Assembly (NCBI RefSeq): GCF_023821985.2
Contig: NZ_CP098805.1
Span: 1,860,001 to 1,924,000 of the forward strand
DNA: 64,000 bases
Source: Dyadobacter chenhuakuii
GTDB taxonomy: Bacteria; Bacteroidota; Bacteroidia; Cytophagales; Spirosomataceae
Direction: 5' to 3'
Positions 25,436-34,777 of the stretch are shown here, in pieces. Every line of letters begins with the position of its first letter. Within the stretch, counting starts at the first letter, position 1. Both the position numbers and the translations under genes were made by a program. Under the pieces are notes generated by a model, which had not been told where the DNA came from, ran no database searches, and saw nothing but the letters and a program-made list of their open reading frames with translations.

Positions 25436-26899
25436 CTAGAATTGGAAATATATAAATTGAGGTGTGTTATCAAAAACACCCAGATATAAAATGGCTAGCA
25501 CGAAGATGGAATAGAAGCTCCACCGCACCCACAGAGGCTGATAGGAAAGCGAAAGCCTGAGGCTGTTCTTCTTCTGAAAATGATGGACCATTTCCATAAA
25601 GACAATGAGAGCAATGGCTGTAAAGAACGTTCTGCGCTTTTGCCCCAGACAAATGTTTTCCATAAAATATTGTGTGCTGAAAAACTCCTGAACCGATGGC
25701 CAACCCTTTCCTAAACTTTTTACAAGATTCCACATTATATCCGTATTATAATAGTCGGCGCGGAAAAAGATCCAGGCAAATGTAACCAGCACAAAGGTGG
25801 TCAGGACCTGGATGCCGTTATGAAGCCAGGGAACCCGGTCCATTCCTACCAGCGACTGGATGTAGGTTCTCGGCTTTTGGGTAACAAGTGCAAAAACGAG
25901 ATAAAAGCCGTGCAGCGCGCCCCAGATGATATAATTCCAGTTTGCCCCATGCCAGAGCCCGCTTACGAGGAAAACGATAAACAGATTCAGTAAAGCCCGG
26001 TTTCTCCCCACACGATTGCCGCCCAAAGGGATATAGAGATAATCACGGAACCAGGTCGACAGGGATATGTGCCATCTGCGCCAGAATTCCGAAATGCTTT
26101 TGGAAGAATAAGGACGGTCAAAATTCTTCATCAGCGTAAAGCCCATCACCTGCGCGGATCCGATGGCAATGTCGGAGTAGCCCGAAAAATCGCAAAAGAT
26201 CTGGAATGAAAAGAAGACAGCTGCCACCACCAGCGAAGGGCCGGGATACTGCGTCGGATAATCAAAGACCTGGTTGACGAAAATAGCCAGACGATCCGCA
26301 ATAACGACTTTCTTGAACATCCCCCATGCCATCAGCAGCAATCCGCTTCTTACCTGCTCATAGTCAAACTTGTGCTTAACATAAAACTGGTGCAGAATGT
26401 TCTGGGGACGCTCGATAGGCCCTGCTACCAATTGCGGATAAAACATCACATAAAGTGAGTAAATCCCGAAATGACGTTCCGCTTTCTGGTTCCCGCGGTA
26501 TACTTCAAACGTATAACTCATGGCCTGAAAAGTGTGAAAAGACAAGCCTACGGGCAGCAGTATGTTCAGTAATGGGGTGTCAGTATTGAATGTTGTGTTA
26601 AGTTCGGCGGCGAAGAAATTATAATACTTAAAAACAGCAAGTACACCAACGTTTGCAAAAATGCTTAAAATCAGATACCGCTTCTTTTTTTCCGCCGTCG
26701 ATTCCTCTATTAAGATGCCTGCATAGTAATCGATTACAATGGTAAAGGCCAGGATGAGGATGTAGATGGGCCTGAATGCCATGTAAAAATAGCAGCTTGC
26801 CGCGAGCAGCAACATCCAGCGATACCGATGTTCCAACAGGAAATACAGGATCGTTACGACAGGAAAAAAAATTAAAAATTCAATAGAATTGAATAGCAT
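25436..26899 (-). CDS. MBOAT family O-acyltransferase (AlgI/DltB-like)
   Basis: This 487-residue integral membrane protein is an MBOAT acyltransferase. It has the AlgI-like N-terminus (MLFNSIEFLIFFPVV), the central signature FWRRWHISLSTWFRDYLYIP, and the catalytic histidine in LVSGLWHGANWNYIIWG. It would move acyl (often acetyl) groups across the inner membrane to a surface polysaccharide or lipid. An SGNH-like protein is encoded 23 bases upstream, as in alginate, teichoic acid and cellulose acylation systems, where MBOAT and SGNH proteins work as a pair. Confidence 0.94.
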   Translation of the reverse strand: MLFNSIEFLIFFPVVTILYFLLEHRYRWMLLLAASCYFYMAFRPIYILILAFTIVIDYYAGILIEESTAEKKKRYLILSIFANVGVLAVFKYYNFFAAELNTTFNTDTPLLNILLPVGLSFHTFQAMSYTFEVYRGNQKAERHFGIYSLYVMFYPQLVAGPIERPQNILHQFYVKHKFDYEQVRSGLLLMAWGMFKKVVIADRLAIFVNQVFDYPTQYPGPSLVVAAVFFSFQIFCDFSGYSDIAIGSAQVMGFTLMKNFDRPYSSKSISEFWRRWHISLSTWFRDYLYIPLGGNRVGRNRALLNLFIVFLVSGLWHGANWNYIIWGALHGFYLVFALVTQKPRTYIQSLVGMDRVPWLHNGIQVLTTFVLVTFAWIFFRADYYNTDIMWNLVKSLGKGWPSVQEFFSTQYFMENICLGQKRRTFFTAIALIVFMEMVHHFQKKNSLRLSLSYQPLWVRWSFYSIFVLAILYLGVFDNTPQFIYFQF

Positions 26900-26922
26900 T
26901 ATAATCTTTTAATTGACTTGAA

Positions 26923-27876
26923 TTAATTACTTCCGAGACGGAGCAAAGCACCCGCAACCTTTTCCGTATGCTCATCCCTGGCTTTCCCTTTCAAATGATA
27001 CACCGTGTCAAAACACAGGCTATCCGCATATACCGACTGCCCGGGTTCCGATAAGATGGGTGCTTTCAAATGCTTTTTATAACGCTCATTAAGCTTCTCC
27101 ACCGCCACGGCTGAGTTTTTATAAAAGCTTTCGGCTATCGTGGGATACAGAAAATAAGCCTTAGCCCCTTTCTGTCTGAACCGCTCCGTAAAGGCGTTCA
27201 TTGTCTCAGCCTGCCCTTCGTACAGGAAAAGGCTCGTCGTGTTCGGGCCAGCATCCACTGTGCGGGTAATGTTGTTGAGATGGCTGACGATATCGCCCTG
27301 CGGGGTAAATGCTTTGCGGAAATAAATAGCGTAAGGATCTGCGACCGTGGGATTCTGCAGAATGATCTCGATACTTAACGGGGCCTGCAAACGATGCAAA
27401 AACTGCGCTTTCCATTTTTCTTCCAAGCCATCCTTATAAGTAACAAAATGCTTGTCCTCCGGCACAAAATCCACGACAGACAGTTGCGACTCCACATCCC
27501 CTTTGGGAAAAACATCATATTCAAACGACATGATCACAATGTCTCCCTTGTTGATGTAGCCCAGCGCGTCGGACAAAATAAAGTCGATGCCGAGCGGCGC
27601 CAGCAGGGCCATATTGACCACCGGCATTCCGGTCATTTTGCTCAGCTTGGCGGAATTGATGCCAAAAGCCAGGTTTGAGCCTCCTACCAGGATTATTTTG
27701 GGAGAAGAAATTGACTTTGCATAAGCATGTTTGTCTATCAGCGCAGCTGTAAATGCATTTTTGGCATAATAGGCCGTGATCACACGGTAGGTTAATTCAA
27801 TAACACTGAGAACAATCAGGGCTAGTATGACGGATCTGAACAGCAATTTCAAGCCACGGTTCAAGGTGCTCTGCAT
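26923..27876 (-). CDS. SGNH-like membrane-anchored protein, partner of MBOAT acyltransferase
   Basis: The product (317 aa) has one N-terminal membrane helix (LLFRSVILALIVLSVIELTY) and an extracytoplasmic domain with an SGNH-like block I (KIILVGGSNLAFGIN, serine in GGSN) and a C-terminal block with Asp and His (FDTVYHLKGKARDEHTEKVA). These are the positions of catalytic residues in AlgJ/AlgX/DltD-type O-acetyltransferases. The Asp-to-His spacing is one residue longer than the classic DxxH, so activity is inferred. It starts one base inside the stop codon of the glycosyltransferase gene (TAATG). Confidence 0.72.
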   Translation of the reverse strand: MQSTLNRGLKLLFRSVILALIVLSVIELTYRVITAYYAKNAFTAALIDKHAYAKSISSPKIILVGGSNLAFGINSAKLSKMTGMPVVNMALLAPLGIDFILSDALGYINKGDIVIMSFEYDVFPKGDVESQLSVVDFVPEDKHFVTYKDGLEEKWKAQFLHRLQAPLSIEIILQNPTVADPYAIYFRKAFTPQGDIVSHLNNITRTVDAGPNTTSLFLYEGQAETMNAFTERFRQKGAKAYFLYPTIAESFYKNSAVAVEKLNERYKKHLKAPILSEPGQSVYADSLCFDTVYHLKGKARDEHTEKVAGALLRLGSN

Positions 27877-28898
27877 TATTTTTTAACTAAGTTTTTGAAA
27901 TAGCCGTATGTATGGATAACAGACAGCCATGCTTTTCTTTTTACGGAATCCACGAAATTGGCCCGGGATACATAGCTGGAAAACCGGATCGGCCCGTAAT
28001 TTTTCTCAATATATTCCTTAGCTCCTTCCTCCGACTGATGGTACAGGTTCCGGTTGTTGTTTGCCTGGGTGCCGCTGCTTGTGCTGTCAAACGGAGCATG
28101 CTTTGTATAATCTTCCAAAGTGATATGCTTGAAACGGTATCCTTTCTGGTAAACATCGTGTGACCACAGCGTTGCCGTATCAGTCCCGCCCCAGTTGCCT
28201 CCATAGCAGCCAATGTTACCATTCGGAACCGTTTCCTTCTGGTAACTTTCCACATTGATCATCGCACAGTATTCGTTCAACCGGCATTCCGGCAAAATAT
28301 GTACCCGGCCGCCTTTGATCACGTTCTTCTGTATCTGCTGGCGTGGCGTGGCATAAGCCTCGGTAAGTTCCATCGCCTCCTCGTAAGATGGCACATATTC
28401 CTGGAATATGAACGGGTTGCATTTATTCCCCCAATCCCTTCCAGCCGGGCAACTCCAGCATTGGCCGATCGACCCCATACCGATCAGATTCTCAGGCCCG
28501 TTCATCATTTGTTCCAGCATCACGCCGATCATGTCGTCGTGGAAGAGCATATCGTTGTGCATGATGCACATAAACTTCTTATCAGTCGTTTCCAGCGCAT
28601 ACTGGTACATAATGCTTTGTCTCCACCGCGCATCGGTTTTTGCACGCTCCAGGTCCATCACACCCAGGCCCAGATGATGGTGGGGATATTGGATAACGAG
28701 GCGCACATCAGGGTCATTCCGGAAGTAATCAATCACCTTGAAAATCCCGACATAATCTTCGTGCGGCTGCTTGCGTTCACGGGAAATATAGATCTTGTCG
28801 ATGTATTGTCCACTATGCTGAATGAGCGACTTGATTGTCACAATGGTTTGATAGGGTTTGCCGTAGAAAGCAATGCCAACATCAACTTGGGGTCTCAT
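27876..28898 (-). CDS. glycosyltransferase, GT-A (family 2-like)
   Basis: This protein of 340 residues starts with VDVGIAFYGKPYQTIVTIKS, the opening strand and helix of a GT-A fold, and carries a metal-binding-like segment FMCIMHNDMLFHDDMIG at about 120-136, then a long acceptor region. It would add a sugar to a cell-surface glycan. ATG at 28898 is used; a GTG at 28937 would add 13 residues. It is the first gene of the operon with the SGNH-like and MBOAT genes. A small inverted repeat lies about 50 bases upstream. Confidence 0.78.
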   Translation of the reverse strand: MRPQVDVGIAFYGKPYQTIVTIKSLIQHSGQYIDKIYISRERKQPHEDYVGIFKVIDYFRNDPDVRLVIQYPHHHLGLGVMDLERAKTDARWRQSIMYQYALETTDKKFMCIMHNDMLFHDDMIGVMLEQMMNGPENLIGMGSIGQCWSCPAGRDWGNKCNPFIFQEYVPSYEEAMELTEAYATPRQQIQKNVIKGGRVHILPECRLNEYCAMINVESYQKETVPNGNIGCYGGNWGGTDTATLWSHDVYQKGYRFKHITLEDYTKHAPFDSTSSGTQANNNRNLYHQSEEGAKEYIEKNYGPIRFSSYVSRANFVDSVKRKAWLSVIHTYGYFKNLVKK

Positions 28899-28948
28899 AA
28901 ATCTGTTTTTGGAAATGTAGTAAGTAAGAGTTGCCACGTTGAAGGACA

Positions 28949-28963
28949 GCTCAAATTTTGAGC
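28949..28963. promoter_or_regulatory. short inverted repeat upstream of the glycan operon
   Basis: GCTCAAA and TTTGAGC flank one central T, a perfect 15-base palindrome 50 bases before the glycosyltransferase start. It may be an operator. An A-rich run follows on the plus side. The rest of 28964-29183 shows no gene or clear element. Confidence 0.3.
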
Positions 28964-29183
28964 GAAAATAGAAAAAAAAACGCTACCGCCTTCATGCCTG
29001 TCCACAGCGAGTGACTTACCGGGATCGGTTGGCAGCGGCAAAAGCGGAAGTTATGGTGCGCATTTGCGATTCCATGCCCTGTTTCAATTAGAATTTATAA
29101 ATTGGATTCTTTGCTTACCTTGAAGCGCTTTTGCAAGAAGCGGAGACTGTCATTTTGTATTACAAAAACCCAATCTACCTCCT

Positions 29184-29753
29184 TTGGATCAGGACATTGC
29201 GCTTTTACTGGCAGTTGCTCAGGGAGATGAAAGGGCTTTCACAGCATTATACAATCGTTACCATCAAAGACTTGCCATCCACATTTACCGGATCACCAAA
29301 TCCACCGAGCTGGCCGAAGAAGTCGTGCATGATGTGTTCCTGAAAATATGGCTCAACCGCGAAACGCTGACCGGAATCGGAAACTTCCCCGTGTATCTCT
29401 ACGTCATTTCAAAGAACGCCGCATTAAATTGTCTGAAAAGAACGGCGCGCGAAAAAGCGCTGACAACCGACCTCGACCCGGCCCTGGACCAGCTGCCGTT
29501 AGCTGAGACGAGCGAGGAAGATTACCGTTATATCCTGATAGATGAAGCGATTGACCGGCTGCCGCCCCAGCAGCGTCAGGCCTATCTCCTAGCCCGCCAC
29601 GAGCGGCTTACGTACACCGAAGTGGCCATGAGAATGGGACTTTCGAAGGAGACTGTCAAAAAATATCTGCAAATCGCTACGGAATTCATTTCGGGATACA
29701 TTACTAAAAAGCTCATTATCAGCATTTTATTTTTTATTCAAAATAATCTTTAA
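29184..29753 (+). CDS. ECF sigma-70 factor (RpoE-like)
   Basis: The product (189 aa) has a region 2 (DERAFTALYNRYHQRLAIHI, then ELAEEVVHDVFLKIWLNRE) and a region 4 helix-turn-helix (DRLPPQQRQAYLLARHERLT, YTEVAMRMGLSKETVKKYLQ). It fits the Bacteroidota ECF group that pairs with FecR-like anti-sigma factors to switch on SusC/SusD operons. The start is TTG at 29184; the frame has no ATG or GTG upstream before a stop. The FecR gene follows 78 bases later. The C-terminus (ILFFIQNNL) is short and hydrophobic, as in other members. Confidence 0.92.
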   Translation: MDQDIALLLAVAQGDERAFTALYNRYHQRLAIHIYRITKSTELAEEVVHDVFLKIWLNRETLTGIGNFPVYLYVISKNAALNCLKRTAREKALTTDLDPALDQLPLAETSEEDYRYILIDEAIDRLPPQQRQAYLLARHERLTYTEVAMRMGLSKETVKKYLQIATEFISGYITKKLIISILFFIQNNL

Positions 29754-29831
29754 ATTTTACTAAAAAGCATACCCCCTTTTCAGTCGGGGTGATTGTCTTA
29801 TAAGCACATACCACAAGTAATGTTGCTGCTG

Positions 29832-31016
29832 ATGGAGAATCCCGAGATGCGTTTGGAGGAATTGTTTAACCGATACTACAACGGGTTGGCAACAGCTTCG
29901 GAAAAAGAGGAATTAATGGCGTTTATACGTTTATCCAAAGACGATGCAGTTCTGGAAAAATTTCTTAAAAAAGGTTGGGAGGAACTGAACCCCAGCGATG
30001 GAATTCTTACCAATGAGACAAGCAACGCCATGCTGAGTTCCATCCTCGATGCAACGCCAAAAGATGAAATACAAACAAAGGTGATCCGCATAGGATGGCT
30101 TCGGTACGCCGCTGCCGCCGCTGTTTTTGTTTTGATTGGTCTGGGAGCCTGGTGGAAATTAGCTCCTGATCCGGCAACGAAAATCGCTCATACGGCTCAA
30201 CCTAAGACCAGCGATGTCAAACCAGGCGGCGCCAAGGCCTTACTGACACTCTCGGACGGCTCAGCGATAGAACTAGCCAGCGCAAAAAGCGGCTTCCTGA
30301 CACGACAGGGCGATGCGGAAGTGAGCAAATCACAGGAGGGAATATTGGTTTACAATGCAAAACCAGGGAATGCAACGGAGAAGGTCAGTATAAACACCCT
30401 TTCCACACCCAAGGGCGGACAGTACGAAGTGCTCCTGCCCGACGGAAGTAAGGTCTGGCTCAATGCCTCGTCATCCATTCGCTTCCCATCTACTTTTCCT
30501 TCCTCGGAACGAAAAGTGGAGATCACAGGCGAAGCTTATTTTGAGGTCGCCAAAGACAAGAGCCGCCCATTCCGTGTAAAATTCAATAAATCTGAGGTGC
30601 AGGTTTTGGGAACGAGTTTCAACATTATGGCTTATCCGGAAGAAGGGCCGTCCAAAACGACGCTGGTGGAAGGTTCGGTATTTATCAGGAATGTGAACCA
30701 AAATACAAAACTCAAACCCGGACAGCAGGCAGCGGTGCTTTCAACCGGAAAGATCAAGACCCGGTACATTGCACTCGATGAGGCGGTTGCCTGGAAAAAT
30801 GGCATGTTTTATTTCAAAGATGCCAGTGTTGAAGAGGTCATGCGGCAGCTTTCTCGGTGGTATGACGTAGAGGTTTTGTATGCCGGAAAGATCCCGGTGC
30901 GCCAGTTTACCGGACGCGTTTCCCGCCATGTGAACTTGTCGGAAGTGTCGGGAATGCTTCGGTATGCAGGCGTGAACTGCCGCATCGAAGGTTCCAGGAT
31001 GATCATTGATCCCTGA
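29832..31016 (+). CDS. FecR-type anti-sigma factor
   Basis: This inner-membrane anti-sigma protein (394 aa from ATG 29832) has a cytoplasmic N-terminus that would hold the sigma factor, one membrane helix (LRYAAAAAVFVLIGLGAWW), a periplasmic FecR domain (LPDGSKVWLNASSSIRFP, VEITGEAYFEVAKDKSRPF, VQVLGTSFNIMAYP) and the DUF4974 C-terminal domain (SVEEVMRQLSRWYDVEVLY). The periplasmic part would receive the signal from the STN domain of the SusC receptor encoded next. Other in-frame starts lie at 29793 (TTG) and 29820 (ATG). It is followed by a hairpin and then the SusC gene. Confidence 0.92.
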   Translation: MENPEMRLEELFNRYYNGLATASEKEELMAFIRLSKDDAVLEKFLKKGWEELNPSDGILTNETSNAMLSSILDATPKDEIQTKVIRIGWLRYAAAAAVFVLIGLGAWWKLAPDPATKIAHTAQPKTSDVKPGGAKALLTLSDGSAIELASAKSGFLTRQGDAEVSKSQEGILVYNAKPGNATEKVSINTLSTPKGGQYEVLLPDGSKVWLNASSSIRFPSTFPSSERKVEITGEAYFEVAKDKSRPFRVKFNKSEVQVLGTSFNIMAYPEEGPSKTTLVEGSVFIRNVNQNTKLKPGQQAAVLSTGKIKTRYIALDEAVAWKNGMFYFKDASVEEVMRQLSRWYDVEVLYAGKIPVRQFTGRVSRHVNLSEVSGMLRYAGVNCRIEGSRMIIDP

Positions 31017-31121
31017 CGCGTATATAGTTAAACGTTTTATACTTTATAAACCCAAACCTTTTTTCATCATGACACGCATTCCATATCATTCGCCGTGAGC
31101 GTGATGCCGTTTAAACAAAAA

Positions 31122-31145
31122 GGGAAAATGCGCTAACATTTTCCC
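31122..31145 (+). terminator. hairpin between fecR-like and susC-like genes (attenuator-like)
   Basis: GGGAAAATG (31122-31130) and CATTTTCCC (31137-31145) pair perfectly around CGCTAA. There is no T run after it, so it may lower read-through or shape the 5' end of the SusC message instead of ending transcription fully. Confidence 0.45.
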
Positions 31146-31214
31146 CGGATGTTCAGGCGCACCACCGAGCTTCTCTTCAAAAGTCAATTTGCTATTCCTA
31201 AACTTTACAAATTT

Positions 31215-34200
31215 ATGAAAATAAACTTGTTGTCCGTCCTATGCGGGTACGAGCAGGCGAGCCTTCCTGCAAAAATAGTAACCATTATGACTCGAATTTT
31301 CCTTTTGCTCATTGTCACCCTTACCCAGGTCACTGCGGACGGATACAGTCAGAAAATATCGTTTCATGCCCGAAACCTGCCTGTTGAAAATGTCTTAAAA
31401 ACCATTGAAAAACAGAGCGGTTACCTGTTTTTGTACGACAAACTCGATTTGCCGGAATCACAGAAAGTATCACTCCGGGTAAAAAACGCAAGCATCGACC
31501 AGGCGCTTACGACCCTTTTCAGGGACCTGCCGCTGACTTACAAGATTTTCAACCAGAACATTGTCGTAAAAAGGGCGGTAAAAAACGCAGCCAGAGATAA
31601 CATGCAGCCGCTGAAAATTCCGGCTATCAGGCAGGATATCAACCTTAATTTAAAAAGCATCGAACCTGTGCCCCAGCCCATCGACCGGCGGATCAGAGGA
31701 AGGATCACCGATGAAAACGGCAATGCGTTTCCGGGGGTAAGTGTTTTGGTTAAAAATTCACAAATGGGCACCACTTCGGACGGCAATGGTGAATATCAGC
31801 TCATTATCCCCGACGGGGCCACGCAAGCCGGTGACGTGACATTGATCGTCAGTTTTGTGGGTTACAAAAGTCAGGAGGTTATTGCGGGCAGCCGGACGGA
31901 GATTAATTTCGGCATGACGGTCGATACCAAATCGCTGAATGATGTGGTGGTGGTGGGTTATGGAACCCAAAACAAAAGCAGCATTACCGGTTCCGTGGCA
32001 TCTGTTCCGATGAAGAGCATTGAAAATCAACCATTGACAAGTCTGGATCAAGCCATGGCCGGGCAGATTGCGGGCGTGAGCGTTTCTCAATCCAAGGGTG
32101 CGCCGGGCGGCGGCGTTTCGGTCCGAGTCCGCGGAACAGGTTCCATTGGCGCGGGCAACGAGCCCTTGTATGTGATCGACGGATTTCCGGTTTCAGGGGA
32201 TTTCAACAGCAGCTTTAATCCCCTTTCGACGATAAATCCTAATGACATTGAGTCCATTGAAATACTGAAAGATGCCTCGGCAGCAGCCATTTACGGCTCG
32301 CGCGGAAGCAATGGTGTGGTGCTCGTCACAACCAAACACGGCAAGATGGGCAAGTCGACGATTCAGCTCGACACGTATTACGGCGTGCAGCAGGTTGCCA
32401 ACAAAATCGATATGCTTAATGCCAGGGAATATGCCGAATTCAACACCGAGGCCAGGAACAATGCATGGGTGGACCGCGGCGGCAAAGCCACCGACCCCAA
32501 CGATTTACGACCAGCCACACTCCAAATTCCGGAAATGTTCAAAAACCCGGAATCGCTCGGGAAAGGAACAGACTGGCAGGATGAAGTTTTCAGGACTGCA
32601 CCCATCCAGAACCACCAACTCTCCGTATCCGCGGGAAGCGAAAAAACGCAGCTGTTTCTTTCCGGGGCATATTTCAAACAGGACGGTGTGGTCATGAACA
32701 CCGGATTTGACCGATATTCCGCGCGCATTAACCTCGATCATTCGGTTTCAAAGGCCGTAAAAGTGGGTGTTAACATTGCCCCTTCATTTTCGTCCAACAA
32801 GTTACTACCCGTCGAAGACCAGGTTTTTACAAGCGGCATCCTGGCGTCAGCGCTTTCCATGCCGCCAACCGTCCCCGTTTACAACCCCGACGGCACCTTC
32901 ACCACATTGTTGGGAACATCCCCCTACAACCTGGGCGTGATCGATAACCCGGTTGCGATTGCAAGTAAGATCAAAGATAAAAAGACCGTTTTCAGGACAT
33001 TAGGAAACATTTATGCAGAAATCAACATTCTCGAAAACCTGAAATTCAGGACATCTTTCGGGATCGATTACTCCGACGCACGCCAGAACACCTTTTATCC
33101 CTCTGACCTTGGAAGCAATGGCGTTCCCGCACCGGTGCAAGCCAGAGCATCCGCCAGCAACGGCAGGGACATCAACTGGCTGAACGAAAACGTGCTGAGT
33201 TACAAAAAGACATTTAACGGCAAACACGAGCTGGATGTGCTCGCGGGGTTTACTTCCCAAAAAGCGAAATACGAGTATACATCGCTTGCTGCCACGAATT
33301 TCCCGACGGACCTGGTGCCGACATTGAATGCAGGACAGGTTACAAGCGGAGGAACAGGCATGTCGGAATGGTCGCTGCTCTCTTATCTGGGAAGGGTTAA
33401 CTATACTTTTGCGAGCAAATATCTGCTGTCGGCCACCGTCCGTCGGGACGGGTCGTCGCGCTTCGGGTCTAAAAACAAATGGGGAACATTCCCTTCCGCT
33501 TCGTTGGGCTGGTATTTATCAGAAGAGCCTTTTTTGAGCAGTCAGCACGTTGTTACCGACCTGAAACTGCGGGCGAGTTACGGACTCGCCGGCAATAACA
33601 CGATTGGAAATTACAGCCAGATAGGCCTTTTGTCCAACCGGCGATACAGCTTTGGCGCGGGGACCGGCAGCGTCGTGTACGGTCTTTACCCCTCTTCCAT
33701 CACAAACGAGCAGCTTGGCTGGGAAGTCATGCATCAAATGGACATTGGAATCGATTTTGGTATACTTCGCAACCGGTTAATGTTCACGATTGATTACTAC
33801 AATAAAAATACCACCGACCTGCTGCTGAATGTGCCCGTCCCCGCCTCTACGGGCTACGAAACGGCTCTGCAAAATATCGGCAAGCTCAATAACAAGGGCT
33901 GGGAATTCAGTGTGAGCACGAAAAACTTTGTGAAAGCATTTAAATGGTCGACCAATTTCAACATTTCGTTCAACCGGAACAAAGTCGTTGCGCTGGGGCC
34001 CGAGGGCAACCCGATCATTTCAAAAAGCCCTTCATTTAGTCCCAATACGCACATTACAAAGATCGGCCAGCCGATTGGCAGTTACTGGGGATATGAGGCG
34101 ATTGGCGTTTACCAGTCCCAGGAAGAAGTGGATAACCTGCCGTCGGTAAAAGGCAGCTCTCGGCCGGGGGATTTGAAATATAAGGACGTGGACGGTGACG

Positions 34201-34751
34201 GCACCATTACACCCAACGACGTTACCATCATCGGAAACAACCATCCCGACTTCTTTTACGGCATTACCAACAATTTCAGCTTCGGAAGGCTAAACCTGAG
34301 CATTCTGGCAGACGGTGTACAGGGGCTTGAACTCTTGAACGGTTCGAGGAGAAACCTGGGGCTTGTGAATGGCAGTTACAGCCGCAGGGATGTGTTGGGC
34401 AGATGGCAATCTGCCGACAAACCCGGTGACGGACGCACGCCGCGCGCCAACACGGTGGCTACCGGCGGTAATGTGAGCTATGTATCAAGCCTGCTGGTGG
34501 AGGACGCCTCGTTTTTCAGGATACGGAACATTAATCTGCGTTATGCGCTGCCGGAAAAGATCGGGAAAGTGGCTTATGCACGTGCTGCGAGCATTAATCT
34601 GTCTGTTCAAAACGCATTTACATTTACCAGATATCTGGGTTACAACCCCGAACAAAGCCTGAACGGCAGCAGTTCGCTGACGCCCGGCGTGGATTTCAAC
34701 GGCTATCCGCTCGCCCGGACATTCACACTTGGATTAAACCTGACCTTTTAA
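31215..34751 (+). CDS. SusC/RagA-type TonB-linked outer membrane receptor with STN signalling domain
   Basis: A receptor of about 1178 residues. After a signal peptide (IFLLLIVTLTQVTADGYSQ) comes an STN domain (about 45-120 here: SFHARNLPVENVLKTIEKQS, LFLYDKLDLPESQKVSL), then a carboxypeptidase-regulatory-like domain (IRGRITDENGNAFPGVSVLV), the SusC plug with the family motif VVVVGYGTQNKSSITGSVA, and the barrel ending in PLARTFTLGLNLTF. It would bind and import an oligosaccharide or peptide ligand together with SusD. The STN domain passes the signal to the FecR protein. ATG at 31215 is used; ATG at 31149 would add 22 residues without signal character. Confidence 0.95.
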   Translation: MKINLLSVLCGYEQASLPAKIVTIMTRIFLLLIVTLTQVTADGYSQKISFHARNLPVENVLKTIEKQSGYLFLYDKLDLPESQKVSLRVKNASIDQALTTLFRDLPLTYKIFNQNIVVKRAVKNAARDNMQPLKIPAIRQDINLNLKSIEPVPQPIDRRIRGRITDENGNAFPGVSVLVKNSQMGTTSDGNGEYQLIIPDGATQAGDVTLIVSFVGYKSQEVIAGSRTEINFGMTVDTKSLNDVVVVGYGTQNKSSITGSVASVPMKSIENQPLTSLDQAMAGQIAGVSVSQSKGAPGGGVSVRVRGTGSIGAGNEPLYVIDGFPVSGDFNSSFNPLSTINPNDIESIEILKDASAAAIYGSRGSNGVVLVTTKHGKMGKSTIQLDTYYGVQQVANKIDMLNAREYAEFNTEARNNAWVDRGGKATDPNDLRPATLQIPEMFKNPESLGKGTDWQDEVFRTAPIQNHQLSVSAGSEKTQLFLSGAYFKQDGVVMNTGFDRYSARINLDHSVSKAVKVGVNIAPSFSSNKLLPVEDQVFTSGILASALSMPPTVPVYNPDGTFTTLLGTSPYNLGVIDNPVAIASKIKDKKTVFRTLGNIYAEINILENLKFRTSFGIDYSDARQNTFYPSDLGSNGVPAPVQARASASNGRDINWLNENVLSYKKTFNGKHELDVLAGFTSQKAKYEYTSLAATNFPTDLVPTLNAGQVTSGGTGMSEWSLLSYLGRVNYTFASKYLLSATVRRDGSSRFGSKNKWGTFPSASLGWYLSEEPFLSSQHVVTDLKLRASYGLAGNNTIGNYSQIGLLSNRRYSFGAGTGSVVYGLYPSSITNEQLGWEVMHQMDIGIDFGILRNRLMFTIDYYNKNTTDLLLNVPVPASTGYETALQNIGKLNNKGWEFSVSTKNFVKAFKWSTNFNISFNRNKVVALGPEGNPIISKSPSFSPNTHITKIGQPIGSYWGYEAIGVYQSQEEVDNLPSVKGSSRPGDLKYKDVDGDGTITPNDVTIIGNNHPDFFYGITNNFSFGRLNLSILADGVQGLELLNGSRRNLGLVNGSYSRRDVLGRWQSADKPGDGRTPRANTVATGGNVSYVSSLLVEDASFFRIRNINLRYALPEKIGKVAYARAASINLSVQNAFTFTRYLGYNPEQSLNGSSSLTPGVDFNGYPLARTFTLGLNLTF

Positions 34752-34777
34752 TCACCAGCCCTTAAACTGACACGAAC

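Noticed and set aside
28299..28961. 220-codon open frame on the plus strand
   Set aside because: Antisense to the glycosyltransferase gene; no recognisable domain.
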